From NCBI GenBank assembly GCA_015059185.1, contig SVAY01000005.1:36450-100449 (forward strand): a stretch of 64,000 nt of DNA, in the 5' to 3' direction. Shown here piece after piece: positions 1 through 9,362 of the stretch. Position numbers and translations under genes: made by a program. The stretch is from Erysipelotrichaceae bacterium. Its GTDB lineage: Bacteria > Bacillota_I > Bacilli_A > RFN20 > CAG-826. The notes beneath the pieces were generated by a model. That model had not been told where the DNA came from. It did not search any database and saw only the letters and a program-made list of their open reading frames with translations. Numbering within the stretch: position 1 is the first letter of the stretch; every line of letters begins with the position of its first letter.

Positions 1-426
1 GAAGCCGAAGGTGAAAGTGCTTATGTTTGTAGAATTAATGGCCACTATTACTTAAAGACAGCTTCTAGAGTGAAGGGTGATTCCATCGAAAACGACATCC
101 TCCATTACGATGCTGATAGTAAGAGCTATTATATCGTTGAAATCGAACAAGCCGTTTCTGCTTCTAAACTCTCTAAGACTAGTACACGTAACTACGCGCA
201 CACTATCTCAGAAGAAACAATGCAAGAAATCATCAACGAGGTTTCTAAGATTGTTGGTAAGGGCGAAAGCTATTCTACCTTAGCGACTAAGAAGTATCTC
301 AAAGCCATGAACATCGAATACCATGATGAAAGTGTCTATGACTACTTCAAGACTAACTATCCAGAATTATTCGATGCTGATGCAGAATCAACTTCTAGTA
401 GTAGTAGTGAAGCTGCTGCTGAATAG
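1..426 (+). CDS. C-terminal part of a PrsA/SurA-like foldase (5' end outside window)
   Basis: The reading frame is open from base 1, so this is the 3' part of a larger gene; the GTG at 70 is an internal Val codon. The 141 visible residues contain a YYIVEIEQ strand followed by an ATKKYLKAMNIEYHD-type helix and a final KTNYPELF segment, then a Ser/Glu/Ala tail with five consecutive Ser. This order resembles the end of extracytoplasmic peptidyl-prolyl isomerases (PrsA/SurA type), where the parvulin domain is followed by the helices of the chaperone lobe. The lipoprotein signal and parvulin core lie outside the window, so the family call rests on weak similarity. It ends just before a clear terminator. 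Confidence 0.5.
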   Translation, partial: EAEGESAYVCRINGHYYLKTASRVKGDSIENDILHYDADSKSYYIVEIEQAVSASKLSKTSTRNYAHTISEETMQEIINEVSKIVGKGESYSTLATKKYLKAMNIEYHDESVYDYFKTNYPELFDADAESTSSSSSEAAAE

Positions 427-443
427 TTAACCATTCATATTAA

Positions 444-468
444 GGGGCACATACGTGTCCCTTTTTTG
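444..468 (+). terminator. Rho-independent terminator
   Basis: A GGGGCAC/GTGTCCC hairpin with a four-base loop is followed by six T. It closes the PrsA-like gene and separates it from the CNNM pair. Confidence 0.85.
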
Positions 469-544
469 TTGCCATAATTTGAACTATATATAGCAATATG
501 GTAGAATATCTATCGCTTGCCAAAGTAAAAGGAAGTGATGAAGA

Positions 545-1561
545 GTGCCTGATCCGTTATCGTGGATAATAATTATTATTTGTATTTTCGGACACTTTTT
601 CTTCTCGAGTGCAGAAACCGCTCTTAGCTGTTGTAATCGCTTCAAGATGCAAGTTGAAGCTGATGAAGGCAAGTCCAGTTCTAAACTAGTTGTTAAAATA
701 TGTGAGAAGTTCGATAGGGCTCTCACCACTATATTAGTTGGTAATAATATTGTTGCTGTTGTGATATCAACCGTCTCAACCATCCTTTTCTATAACCTTC
801 TTAGCGGTAGTGGAATTGGAGAATATTCTTCTTTAATATCTTCTATTATTATGACAATCATCGTTTATATATTTGGAGATACCTTACCTAAAACAATCGC
901 AAGAGCTATCCCAGATACAATGTCAAAGATTGTCGCTTATCCCATCTATATCTTATCTATTATCTTTTATCCTTTAACCCTTTTATTTGAAGGAATGGTT
1001 CACTTATTTGAAATCATCTTTAAAAATAAAAACGAAGAAGATTTCACCTCTCATGATTTAGAAAAAGTCTTAGAGCATTCTGAAGAAGAAGGCGAGATCA
1101 TTGAAGAGAACGCCGACATCATTCAAAGCGCACTTGATTTCGTCGATACCACTGCTAAAGATGTTTTAACTAGACGTAGTAAGATATTTGCTCTAGATAT
1201 TAACGGGCTCACGAACGAGAAACTTAACGAAGCAATTAATAACACTAATTATTCACGTATTCCTCTCTACGAAGGAGAACTAGATAACTATATCGGTGTC
1301 CTCCACGTAAAAACATATATTAAAGAATATCTCGCAAATCCTAACGTCAATATTAGAGATATCCTTCAAGAACCATATGTTGTGATGAATAAGATTGAAC
1401 TCGTTGACTTATTAGAAGGGTTTAAAAAGCATCACACTCATTTAGCAATGGTCACCAATAAAGATAACCGTATTATTGGTATGGTCACCATGGAAGATGT
1501 CTTAGAAGAACTTGTTGATGATATCAGTGAACCTCTACTTGTAAAGGAGGAAGCTAAATAA
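545..1561 (+). CDS. CNNM/CBS membrane protein (CorC/HlyC family), short form
   Basis: A 338-residue protein with a DUF21/CNNM membrane domain (hydrophobic segments near residues 4-24, 60-85, 92-115 and 125-150) and a CBS pair at about 195-325. CNNM/CorC proteins are associated with Mg2+ or Co2+ homeostasis. It stops right after the second CBS domain (VTMEDVLEELVDD) and lacks the C-terminal CorC_HlyC domain present in its neighbour. It starts at GTG 545 behind an AAGGAAG ribosome site; an ATG at 538 runs into a stop within five codons. Its stop overlaps the next start by one base (TAATG), implying translational coupling, so the two may form a heteromer. Confidence 0.85.
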   Translation: MPDPLSWIIIIICIFGHFFFSSAETALSCCNRFKMQVEADEGKSSSKLVVKICEKFDRALTTILVGNNIVAVVISTVSTILFYNLLSGSGIGEYSSLISSIIMTIIVYIFGDTLPKTIARAIPDTMSKIVAYPIYILSIIFYPLTLLFEGMVHLFEIIFKNKNEEDFTSHDLEKVLEHSEEEGEIIEENADIIQSALDFVDTTAKDVLTRRSKIFALDINGLTNEKLNEAINNTNYSRIPLYEGELDNYIGVLHVKTYIKEYLANPNVNIRDILQEPYVVMNKIELVDLLEGFKKHHTHLAMVTNKDNRIIGMVTMEDVLEELVDDISEPLLVKEEAK

Positions 1562-2817
1562 TGAGCTGGGAATATTATGTCTTAGTATTGATTCTCCTCG
1601 TTTTCAGCGCCTTTTTCAGTGCGAGTGACATGGTTTACGGAGTAGTTGATAAAAGAAGGCTAGAAGAGGCTAAAAATAAGGGTAGTAAGCGTGCGGCGGT
1701 TGCTCTTGACCTCGCTAATAACTACGAATTATCTATTTCCTCTATTTTATTCGGAAATAATTTAGTTAATATCTTAGCTTCATCTATCGTTACTTTAATC
1801 GGTGTTAGCTATTCTCCTGACGTTGGACCTATTGTTGCAGCGATTATCTTCACTATCATCGTTATTATATTTGGCGAATTCTTCCCTAAGGCTTTAGCAA
1901 AGAAGCTTAATTATTCTCTTGCTTTATTATTTGCCTATCCTGTTAAGATCTTCACCTATATCTTCTTTATCTTTACCTATCCTTTCTCGTTCATCTTTAA
2001 ACTTGTCGCTCGTTTATTTAAAAAGAAAGTGAAAGAAGATCACACTATCTCGGAAGAAGTGTTAGATGAAATGATTGATGAAATTGAAGAGACGGGTGAA
2101 CTAGAAAAAGATGAAGCCGAAATTGTAAGAGGCGCGATTGATTTAATGGATATCCAAGCATTTGAAATTATGACTCCTCGTGTCGAAGTTCACGCGTTTG
2201 ATATTGATGACGATATAAAGGAAATAACGGAGAATGAATGGCTTTTTGATTATTCTCGTGTCCCTGTTTATGAAGACACCATTGATAATATAATCGGCAT
2301 TATTCCTATTAAGTTATTATCTAAAAAACTATTAAATAAAGAAGAGATAAATATCAAAGAATTAATGTATAAACCTATTATTATTCCACGTAATTATCAA
2401 GTGATTAATCTTCTTAATGACTTTAAACGTGAAGGTATTCATATCGCGATTGTGAAAGATGAATACGGTGGCACAGAAGGTATCATCACTATGGAAGATA
2501 TCTTAGAAGAAATCGTTGGAGATATCTTTGATGAAACTGATGAAATAAGTGAAGAAGTAATTAAAAAGAATAAGAACACTTATATAGTTGACGGAGGGAT
2601 GAACCTTGACGACTTCTTTGAACTCATCGATTATAACGATGAATTTGAAACTGATTACACAACAGTAGGAGGTTTCATCCAAGAACTCAAAGGTGGCTTC
2701 GCTCATATCGGAGAAAGATTTAAATTCTCCCATTATCGTATTAAGGTACTCGACGCGGATGAATTTACTGTTAAGAAAATTCAAATTAGAGATATAAGTA
2801 AAACAAAAGGAGTATAA
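1561..2817 (+). CDS. CNNM/CBS/CorC_HlyC membrane protein, full-length
   Basis: A 418-residue paralogue of the upstream gene. It has a DUF21/CNNM membrane region (residues 5-155), a CBS pair (about 195-320, with the conserved GGTEGIITMEDILEEIVGDI-like stretch) and a C-terminal CorC_HlyC domain (about 335-412, containing TDYTTVGGFIQEL). It is presumed to export or sense divalent cations at the membrane, as in the CorC/YhdP family. It begins on the last base of the previous stop codon. The acidic linker between membrane and CBS domains (EEVLDEMIDEIEETGE) is typical of the family. Confidence 0.88.
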   Translation: MSWEYYVLVLILLVFSAFFSASDMVYGVVDKRRLEEAKNKGSKRAAVALDLANNYELSISSILFGNNLVNILASSIVTLIGVSYSPDVGPIVAAIIFTIIVIIFGEFFPKALAKKLNYSLALLFAYPVKIFTYIFFIFTYPFSFIFKLVARLFKKKVKEDHTISEEVLDEMIDEIEETGELEKDEAEIVRGAIDLMDIQAFEIMTPRVEVHAFDIDDDIKEITENEWLFDYSRVPVYEDTIDNIIGIIPIKLLSKKLLNKEEINIKELMYKPIIIPRNYQVINLLNDFKREGIHIAIVKDEYGGTEGIITMEDILEEIVGDIFDETDEISEEVIKKNKNTYIVDGGMNLDDFFELIDYNDEFETDYTTVGGFIQELKGGFAHIGERFKFSHYRIKVLDADEFTVKKIQIRDISKTKGV

Positions 2818-2840
2818 TATCTATTAGAGGTTTTAACACT

Positions 2841-3254
2841 ATGGAAAAAGATGTTTTTTGTAAAATTATTGATGGTGAGATTCCTTCTTACCGTATCTAT
2901 GAAGATGATGATGTCATCGCAATATTAGATATATCTCAAGTAACCAAAGGACACACTTTAGTGATCTCTAAAAAGCATTATGAAAACTTCTTAGCCACTC
3001 CTAAAGATGTCATGCATAAAGTGATGGATGTTGCTCAAAGAATTGGACAAGCTCAAATCACTACTTTAAACGCTAAAGGAGTGAATATCTTAACTAACTG
3101 CTATCCAGAAGCAGGACAGACAGTGATGCACTTCCACGTGCACGTTATTCCACGTTATGAAAATAATGATGGCTTTATCCTCACGATGAAAGAGAATGAT
3201 GGAGATCTCAATCTCCCAAGCATCTGTGAATCAATTAGAAGAGAGATGAAATAA
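2841..3254 (+). CDS. HIT-family nucleotide-binding protein
   Basis: A 137-residue cytosolic protein of normal HIT size. The signature histidine triad appears as HFHVHVIP near residues 96-103, and the N-terminus (FCKIIDGEIPSYRIYEDD) matches the Hint/HitA branch, which hydrolyses purine nucleotide phosphoramidates or related adenylates. The ATG lies behind a GAGG ribosome site. It follows the CNNM pair in the same direction with a 23-base gap and is closed by a hairpin terminator. The physiological substrate cannot be told from sequence. Confidence 0.93.
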   Translation: MEKDVFCKIIDGEIPSYRIYEDDDVIAILDISQVTKGHTLVISKKHYENFLATPKDVMHKVMDVAQRIGQAQITTLNAKGVNILTNCYPEAGQTVMHFHVHVIPRYENNDGFILTMKENDGDLNLPSICESIRREMK

Positions 3255-3256
3255 GA

Positions 3257-3286
3257 AAATGGGGCGGCTGTCCCATTTCTTTTTAT
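3257..3286. terminator. Bidirectional terminator between convergent genes
   Basis: An AAATGGG/CCCATTT stem with T-rich sequence on both sides lies between the HIT gene and the end of the leftward yhaM operon, so it can stop transcription from both directions. Confidence 0.75.
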
Positions 3287-3294
3287 AAATAAAA

Positions 3295-4224
3295 TTATTT
3301 ATGTTTATAGAATAAACGGGAATCTAAGGCGAATATTTTTTGAGTGAATTCACCATCTTTAGTTTCGTCTAATGCTTTATTTAATATAGTTAACTTAGAA
3401 TCGGTATTATCAATTAAATGTAAGGCGAGAGCTTCACTAGTTAAAGGAAGGACTGGAGAACCATATTCATGTTGCCCATGATGAGAAAGAATCATGTGTT
3501 GAAGTAATAGAGGCACTTCACTAGTGATATTAAGTTTATCAGCGGCTTCTTTAATCTCTGCGGCCATGATAGAGATATGACCAATTAATTTACCTTCTAA
3601 AGAATAATGATAGATTACTGGTCCTTCTAACTCAGTTAATTTACCAATGTCATGGAGAATGATACCGGTTAATAATAAGTCTCTATTGATATTCTTATAG
3701 TTAGAGGCAATAAATTCACCCATTTTAAGCATTGAAACAATGTGCATAAGAAGACCACTACTATATTCATGGTGAATAGAACTCGCGGCAGGATAAACAT
3801 AGAGCTTATTATCATATTTAGAAATAAAATATTTTAATAAAGTCACACAGTCTGGGTTCTTAATGCTATCAGCATAGCCTTGAAACTCTTTAGTTAATTG
3901 TTCTTTACTCACTGGAGGAGTTTGGATAAGCCGAGTAATATCAATCTCATCTTCAGTTAATAATCTTGCAGTGATAATCTTAGCTTGTAAGGCTTCTTTA
4001 TATTTAAGAATCTCGGCAGTGATCTCTGCAACATTTCCAACCACAAAGATGGAATCATCTTCACTAGTAACTTCCCACTTTTTTGCCTGAATTTGTCCAC
4101 TTGAATCTCTAAGTTCAATATTCAAGTATGGTGAACCTAAATTATTGACACATCTACTGACATTAGAGATAAGAAATTGACCAGTTACTCTTTCTCCTTC
4201 AGTTAATTCTTTAATAAATTTCAT
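3295..4224 (-). CDS. yhaM: YhaM-type 3'-5' exoribonuclease (OB fold + HD domain)
   Basis: 309 residues, close to the 314 of B. subtilis YhaM. An N-terminal OB-fold (about 10-95, GQFLISNVSR...LRDSSGQIQAKKW) is followed by an HD phosphohydrolase domain (about 150-285) with the metal ligands visible as HHEYSSGLLMHIV, ILHDIGKL and LSHHGQHEYG. YhaM degrades RNA and single-stranded DNA from the 3' end in Gram-positive bacteria. Its ATG overlaps the recX stop by four bases (ATGA), making it the last gene of an overlapping four-gene operon. Confidence 0.9.
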   Translation of the reverse strand: MKFIKELTEGERVTGQFLISNVSRCVNNLGSPYLNIELRDSSGQIQAKKWEVTSEDDSIFVVGNVAEITAEILKYKEALQAKIITARLLTEDEIDITRLIQTPPVSKEQLTKEFQGYADSIKNPDCVTLLKYFISKYDNKLYVYPAASSIHHEYSSGLLMHIVSMLKMGEFIASNYKNINRDLLLTGIILHDIGKLTELEGPVIYHYSLEGKLIGHISIMAAEIKEAADKLNITSEVPLLLQHMILSHHGQHEYGSPVLPLTSEALALHLIDNTDSKLTILNKALDETKDGEFTQKIFALDSRLFYKHK

Positions 4225-5015
4225 AAATATTTATCCTCCCACATATTAATTACATCATTCATCTTATATCCTTTTCTAAGGAGAGACTGAAAGACCTTAT
4301 CTTTAAATTCTCTACCAGAATATTTCTTATCATATTGGCGAATGGTTTTAACAAAATCTTGCTTTAATTTATTCATCTCATCTTTATGTTTAGGCGCATC
4401 AATCATCGAAGCAATTTCACTTGCTATATGAGTGTCAAAACCTTGAGAGATTAAATATTTCATCGCATGATCTTTTTTCGCTTGATAATTATATTTATCA
4501 TACTTCTTATTGATATAGTCTAAATAACTTTTAGCCTTCTTATATTCAAGTTTTTCATCGAATTCAATTTTATTAATTTCTTCGTAAAACACGCCTTTTT
4601 CTATTAATTTTGCAGTAATTTTGTTTTTTCCAATGTTTTTATTATTTGAAAAATCTACAAATTCTTTTACGAACTCACTATCATCAATTAAGCCATTTTT
4701 CTTAAGTTTATCAATCACATCATTAACATCAATTTTGTTATCAGTCTTGAGATATAACTTCTCACGCATCTTATGTTCACTATAAACGCGTTTAGTAGCA
4801 ATTTTTCTTGCGTAGTTATATAAATCAAAGATACGAACTTGTTTATCAATATCTTTAATTTCTTTTTCACTTAACACTTTCCCTTTAAATAAATAAAAAG
4901 ATGTGAACACTTCTTGCGGTAATTCAATACGTGATTCATCTCTTAGTTTAATTACTACTTTATTCTTAAGTACTTTGATGGAGGTGATTTTATTACCAAT
5001 ATTTTCTAATGGCAC
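4221..5015 (-). CDS. recX: RecX regulator of RecA
   Basis: 264 residues, matching the long Bacilli form. The tandem three-helix RecX repeats are visible from about residue 65 onward (LYNYARKIATKRVYSEHKM, then DVIDKLKKNGLIDDSEFVKEFVD, then KNKITAKLIEKGV). RecX binds RecA filaments and limits recombination and the SOS response. The preceding 60 residues are a regulatory-looking beta-rich segment common in Bacillota RecX. It overlaps the end of the glycosyltransferase by 23 bases and the start of yhaM by four, so it is translationally coupled on both sides. RecA itself is not in the window. Confidence 0.88.
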   Translation of the reverse strand: MPLENIGNKITSIKVLKNKVVIKLRDESRIELPQEVFTSFYLFKGKVLSEKEIKDIDKQVRIFDLYNYARKIATKRVYSEHKMREKLYLKTDNKIDVNDVIDKLKKNGLIDDSEFVKEFVDFSNNKNIGKNKITAKLIEKGVFYEEINKIEFDEKLEYKKAKSYLDYINKKYDKYNYQAKKDHAMKYLISQGFDTHIASEIASMIDAPKHKDEMNKLKQDFVKTIRQYDKKYSGREFKDKVFQSLLRKGYKMNDVINMWEDKYL

Positions 5016-6168
5016 GTTTATAGACCTCCAAGATGTTACTATAGAATTTATCCATAGAATATTGATCGATGACTTGCATCGCTTTTTCGTTAATTATGTC
5101 AATCTCTTGTTTTGATAAAGAAAGAATCTTTTCAACTTTAGAAATATAACTAAATTCATCAGTAAAGAAGAAGCCAGTTTCTCCATCAATTATGGTGTTG
5201 GTTAAGTTATCATCAAACCTCGCTAAAACGATCACACCTGCCGACATTGCTTCCATAAATGTTAAGCCTTGTGTCTCGGTAATAGAAGCAGAGTTATAAA
5301 TATCCGCTAAATGGTAATAGAACGGCACCTCTTGAGCGCTTACAAAGCCAATGAAGTCAACAAGATGAGAAATATGTAATTCATGAGTTAAAAGCTCTAA
5401 TTCACTTCTTTGAGGGCCATCTCCAACAACTATCATCTTCACTTTTTCATCAGGATGTTTAGCAACATAACTACTGAAGAAACGGATAGAGATATCCATG
5501 CTCTTTTCTTTTGCAATTCTTCCTAATAAAAGGATGACTTTTGTATCTTCATCAATATGATGTTCTTCTTTAAAGGCTTTCGCTCTTTCTAAATCAAACT
5601 TCTCTTTAGAGAACAAAGAGAAATCAATACCAGTAGGAATGACATTGATATAAATATCAGTACCAACACTTCTCATAAAGTCTTTAGTCTTCACGCTTGG
5701 GGTGATAAACTCTGTTGCTCTAGTAGCAATACCACGTGAATAAGCTCTTACCACTTTCTTCGCTACGCGGTCTAAAACACCATGTGTCGCATAATACGTA
5801 TAATCTTCATAAGAAGTATGATATGTATAAACAATTGGTAATTTAAGTCTTCTAGCCGCCCTACGAGCAAAGATACCTACAGTCGCATCGGTTTGGTTAT
5901 GGATTAATTCAATATTATTTTCCTTAAGAATCTTACAGACTGTATTATCGTAGATACGAGTGATACGATAACCATAAAGATTCTTCATCTCAATACCTGG
6001 CATATAGATGATGTCATCTTTAAATTCAAGCTTACCAGCGGTAGTACGAGGAGTAACCACAATTACTCTATGACCGTGCTCACGTAAAGTTTTAGTGAGG
6101 TTATAACAAGATGTCGAAACACCGTTAATAAATGGAGGGAAAGTATCAGTAAAAAGCGCGATATTCAT
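4993..6168 (-). CDS. GT4 glycosyltransferase, diacylglycerol glucosyltransferase-like
   Basis: A 391-residue GT-B enzyme. The N-terminus (NIALFTDTFPPFINGVSTS) is that of glycolipid synthases such as 1,2-diacylglycerol 3-glucosyltransferase. The C-terminal half has the GT4 sugar-nucleotide site: VIPTGIDFSLF, LLGRIAKEKSMD and the E-x7-E region SITETQGLTFMEAMSAG. There are no membrane spans; the family binds the membrane face. It likely makes the glycolipid anchor used for membrane curvature or lipoteichoic acid. It sits immediately downstream (4-base overlap) of a flippase-like membrane protein, which supports a lipid substrate. The exact sugar donor is not readable. Confidence 0.8.
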   Translation of the reverse strand: MNIALFTDTFPPFINGVSTSCYNLTKTLREHGHRVIVVTPRTTAGKLEFKDDIIYMPGIEMKNLYGYRITRIYDNTVCKILKENNIELIHNQTDATVGIFARRAARRLKLPIVYTYHTSYEDYTYYATHGVLDRVAKKVVRAYSRGIATRATEFITPSVKTKDFMRSVGTDIYINVIPTGIDFSLFSKEKFDLERAKAFKEEHHIDEDTKVILLLGRIAKEKSMDISIRFFSSYVAKHPDEKVKMIVVGDGPQRSELELLTHELHISHLVDFIGFVSAQEVPFYYHLADIYNSASITETQGLTFMEAMSAGVIVLARFDDNLTNTIIDGETGFFFTDEFSYISKVEKILSLSKQEIDIINEKAMQVIDQYSMDKFYSNILEVYKRAIRKYW

Positions 6169-7565
6169 TCGTCGTCATCATCCCTTGATATATCTATTTC
6201 ACGAGTTTCATCGTTATCTCTCATTGGATCTCTAATACGATCTTCTTTCTTATGGAAGACATTGATCTTCTTCCTAATCACTTCTCGATTAAGGTTAGAA
6301 GTATGAATCATATCATCGAGCATAGTTTGACGTTCAAGCATGGTTTCTCTACGCATTTCCACCATTGTCTTACGATTCTCGTAAACTTCACGATCGTTAA
6401 AGCGCATACTGTGTTTGCCTCTAGTACGATAAAATGCAGTCACAAAGCCCGCTACTAATAAAGGCAAGGTAAAGGAAATAGTTCTCCAAATAAGAAGAGC
6501 CGCACTACCTAACGCTGAACTTGCCGCCGCTGCATCAGCACCAGAAATATAATAGAATCCAAGTTCAGGTTCATTCGCATTAACAAATAATTCGATAAAG
6601 AAATATTCAGAAATACCAGCAGATCCTGGTAAAGGGATTAAGCCAGTCACCATTTGGTGATAGTTACTTAAGAAGACCGAATCCCATATATTTGCATATG
6701 TCGATTCATTATGAAGGGCTAATCCAACAAAATACGGAAGCGTACACCTAATGAATAACATGATAGTAAATAAAACAGTGACTAATATAGTAAATGGACC
6801 ATTAGTAAATAAACGTCTTAATTCAATTTTGAAGTTCTCTATTTGGACTCTTAAGTCATCTCTAGTTTGATCTGCGTTTCTTACGATGTGTAATTTATAA
6901 CCTAACGAGATAATTGGACCCATAATAAAATTATGGAATGATTTCCAATACGCCATTAAGAATACAAGCAAGATAACTGATACGTTAAGTAAGAAACCGA
7001 TAATAGTTAATACCCATATCGAGATATTAAGTTTAAGAGCGCCGATATCGATGGTGATATATCCGATTTGATTAAGAAAATCAAATTTCACAATAAAAGA
7101 AACAATGCCATATACAGTTAAAACAATTTGGAAAACAATAGAATACATAGCAAGCATACTAACGGCGTTAGATACTGGTAATCCTTGCTTTTGGAATGTA
7201 TATGCTTCCATCACTTGACCACCACTCGCGCCAGGAGTCACTGCACTATAGAAAGTACCAATAGACTCAACAGCAAGAGCTTGATGGAAATAATAATCTC
7301 GGGAATATAATCTAGCAAAAACGAATAATATGAGTGCACGAATGAGAATCGTGATAAACATTACTAATAATGAAACGAGTAACCATGTGAAGTTAGCGCC
7401 ACCAATCAAATTAAAAACAGTATCAAACTTGCCCCACATCGAAATAAGGATAGCGGCAATAGTGATAACAATAACCATGATGATATAAATGGTGTATTTA
7501 AGGACACCACTTTTCTTCTTTGGTTCTTCTTTAAAATACTGAGATGAGAGTTTTTCGTCTTCCAT
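6165..7565 (-). CDS. UPF0104/lysylphosphatidylglycerol synthase-type membrane protein
   Basis: A 466-residue protein with about seven or eight membrane segments between residues 20 and 370 and a charged cytoplasmic tail (about 375-466, rich in Arg/Glu/Asp). The family marker FYSAVTPGASGGQVMEAY (about 110-128) and GLIPLPGSAGISEYFF near 310 match the transmembrane domain of MprF/YbhN, which flips or presents lipids. The MprF aminoacyl-transferase domain is absent. It overlaps the glycosyltransferase start by four bases, so a role in moving or displaying the glycolipid is a reasonable inference. The long charged tail is longer than in most family members. Confidence 0.8.
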   Translation of the reverse strand: MEDEKLSSQYFKEEPKKKSGVLKYTIYIIMVIVITIAAILISMWGKFDTVFNLIGGANFTWLLVSLLVMFITILIRALILFVFARLYSRDYYFHQALAVESIGTFYSAVTPGASGGQVMEAYTFQKQGLPVSNAVSMLAMYSIVFQIVLTVYGIVSFIVKFDFLNQIGYITIDIGALKLNISIWVLTIIGFLLNVSVILLVFLMAYWKSFHNFIMGPIISLGYKLHIVRNADQTRDDLRVQIENFKIELRRLFTNGPFTILVTVLFTIMLFIRCTLPYFVGLALHNESTYANIWDSVFLSNYHQMVTGLIPLPGSAGISEYFFIELFVNANEPELGFYYISGADAAAASSALGSAALLIWRTISFTLPLLVAGFVTAFYRTRGKHSMRFNDREVYENRKTMVEMRRETMLERQTMLDDMIHTSNLNREVIRKKINVFHKKEDRIRDPMRDNDETREIDISRDDDDE

Positions 7566-7620
7566 GACTAATAATCTATCACATCAATGCTTAAATTGCA
7601 TTGAATAAAGACATTAATAT

Positions 7621-8232
7621 TTATTTTGATGTCGAGTGTGTAAGAGAAAGAATAATAATAGCGGCAAGTTGAATCGGTAATCCAACGAAGAATAGATACC
7701 AGAAATTATAATGCATATCAGAATAAATAAGGGTGAGATAAAGCGATACTAATATCAACCAAATAGTTAAAGAAACTAATAGATATGGCCAAATAGTATG
7801 CCTCCACCACTTATTAGCGCAGAGTGAGTTAAAAAATAAACATGACGAGATAGCCCATAAAAATATAGGCCAATAATTAACCCCACCAGCAAATGTTGTT
7901 GCCATTGCAGCAAAAATAACGGCAGCGACAGATAAGAAAAATAGATCAACTAATAACAAAAGAAGGAGTCTTCTAGTTTCTTTATTCATTAGCCTCACTA
8001 CACCTTTAGAAGTTATTTCTTCATGAGGCTCCAAAAAGAAATCAACAGTCACACCAAAATAGTCTGCAATCTGTTTTAATGTCTCAACACTTGGTATTGC
8101 ATATCCTAATTCCCATTTAGAAACAGTTTTATCAGAATAATTGATTACTTTAGCAAAATCTTGCTGTGTTAAGTTCTTACTTTTACGGAGTGCAATTATA
8201 TTTTTTGCAACAATTTTTGAATAACCTTCCAT
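7621..8232 (-). CDS. XRE regulator with membrane-spanning C-terminus
   Basis: 203 residues: an N-terminal HTH_3 domain (about 8-65, LRKSKNLTQQDFAKVINYSDKTVSKWE) fused to four or five hydrophobic segments (about 90-200). Membrane-tethered XRE proteins of this layout are widespread in Bacillota and usually control a nearby operon in response to an envelope signal. The ATG follows a GGGGGT ribosome site. It stands between the glycolipid operon and the divergent surface-protein genes at 8395, either of which could be its target. Confidence 0.85.
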   Translation of the reverse strand: MEGYSKIVAKNIIALRKSKNLTQQDFAKVINYSDKTVSKWELGYAIPSVETLKQIADYFGVTVDFFLEPHEEITSKGVVRLMNKETRRLLLLLLVDLFFLSVAAVIFAAMATTFAGGVNYWPIFLWAISSCLFFNSLCANKWWRHTIWPYLLVSLTIWLILVSLYLTLIYSDMHYNFWYLFFVGLPIQLAAIIILSLTHSTSK

Positions 8233-8394
8233 ACCCCCATTCTACTATCTATCCCACATATATCAATGATTTTTTAATAAATTAAACATTTTCGGAAAAC
8301 ATCAATTCTCTTATTAGTAGAGTAGTAGAATTGTTTGAGAATTGACGTAAAACGCTTGGCTTTCCCACGTGCGTATATAAAATGAAGTACGGTT

Positions 8395-9360
8395 ATGGGA
8401 AAGAAATTAACTAAAGTCAAAAACCAAATCAAAGAAGATCTTCCAAAAACCCGAAAAGGTAAAATTATCGGGATTACTTTAGGCGTTGTGACACCTATCG
8501 TGCTTGGAATTGTTGGCGGTATAGTTTACGCTAAGTTCTTTGTGGCTAAAACCGTTGATTATAGCGATGTAGATGCTAACTCTTTATACATCAACATGGA
8601 TAATGTTTTAGCAAAATATCAAAACGTTAAAGCTAATAACACTCCTATTGAAGAAGGCTTAACATCTTACGAAATCGTTAATCTTGCTTATTATAACTAT
8701 TCAAATTATGAGAACAGTCGTTCATTCACTATTGGAAGTGCTACCGCTACTATCGTTGATCAAAGTATTAGAGGTTGTTCTATTAGAGAAGGAAATAGAT
8801 ATTTTGAAGAATCATTATCTAAATCAAATTTAGTAGGCGTTGCCGCTCGTATGTATCAAAAAGAAGATGGTTCAGTTGATCTTCATAGAGGTGAAGTAGT
8901 TGATGCTACCACTGCTAAATGGGGAAATGAACATTATGAATACACAAACGAAGAATTCATTAATGATTTTGGCAAAACCCCATCTACCGCTTTAATCTAT
9001 ATCGTTAGCAAAAAGACCGTCTTAAAAGATACTGATAAAGTTGAAAAGAATGATGATGGATACACCATTTCCATGTCACTCAATCCTAAAAAGTCAGTGA
9101 TTAATTATGTTAAACAAATGAAATCAATCTCTAACTTATATGACTATCCAGCTTTTAGTGAAGTGAATATCACTTTCCATATCAATAACGATTTAATAAT
9201 CAAACAAATGGATGTTAAAGAAAGTTACTACGCTCTAAAAGAAGCTAACTTAGGCGCAGATACTTCCGCTAACGTCAGTGTTTACTACGAAGTTAATGGA
9301 GGATTTAAGATTCCAGACCTTAATACTCCACTTGAATACCCATCTAAGGAGGATAAATAA
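8395..9360 (+). CDS. Membrane-anchored extracellular protein, unknown family
   Basis: I do not recognise the family. The 321 residues begin with a basic cytosolic stretch (about 1-23), one membrane segment (about 24-48, GVVTPIVLGIVGGIVYAKFF) and an extracellular domain of about 270 residues with no Cys and many beta-prone segments. The ATG has only a weak ribosome site. It is separated by two bases from the 1490-residue surface protein downstream, whose ribosome site (AAGGAGG) lies inside the end of this gene, so the two are co-translated and may work as a complex at the cell surface. Confidence 0.75.
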   Translation: MGKKLTKVKNQIKEDLPKTRKGKIIGITLGVVTPIVLGIVGGIVYAKFFVAKTVDYSDVDANSLYINMDNVLAKYQNVKANNTPIEEGLTSYEIVNLAYYNYSNYENSRSFTIGSATATIVDQSIRGCSIREGNRYFEESLSKSNLVGVAARMYQKEDGSVDLHRGEVVDATTAKWGNEHYEYTNEEFINDFGKTPSTALIYIVSKKTVLKDTDKVEKNDDGYTISMSLNPKKSVINYVKQMKSISNLYDYPAFSEVNITFHINNDLIIKQMDVKESYYALKEANLGADTSANVSVYYEVNGGFKIPDLNTPLEYPSKEDK

Positions 9361-9362
9361 GT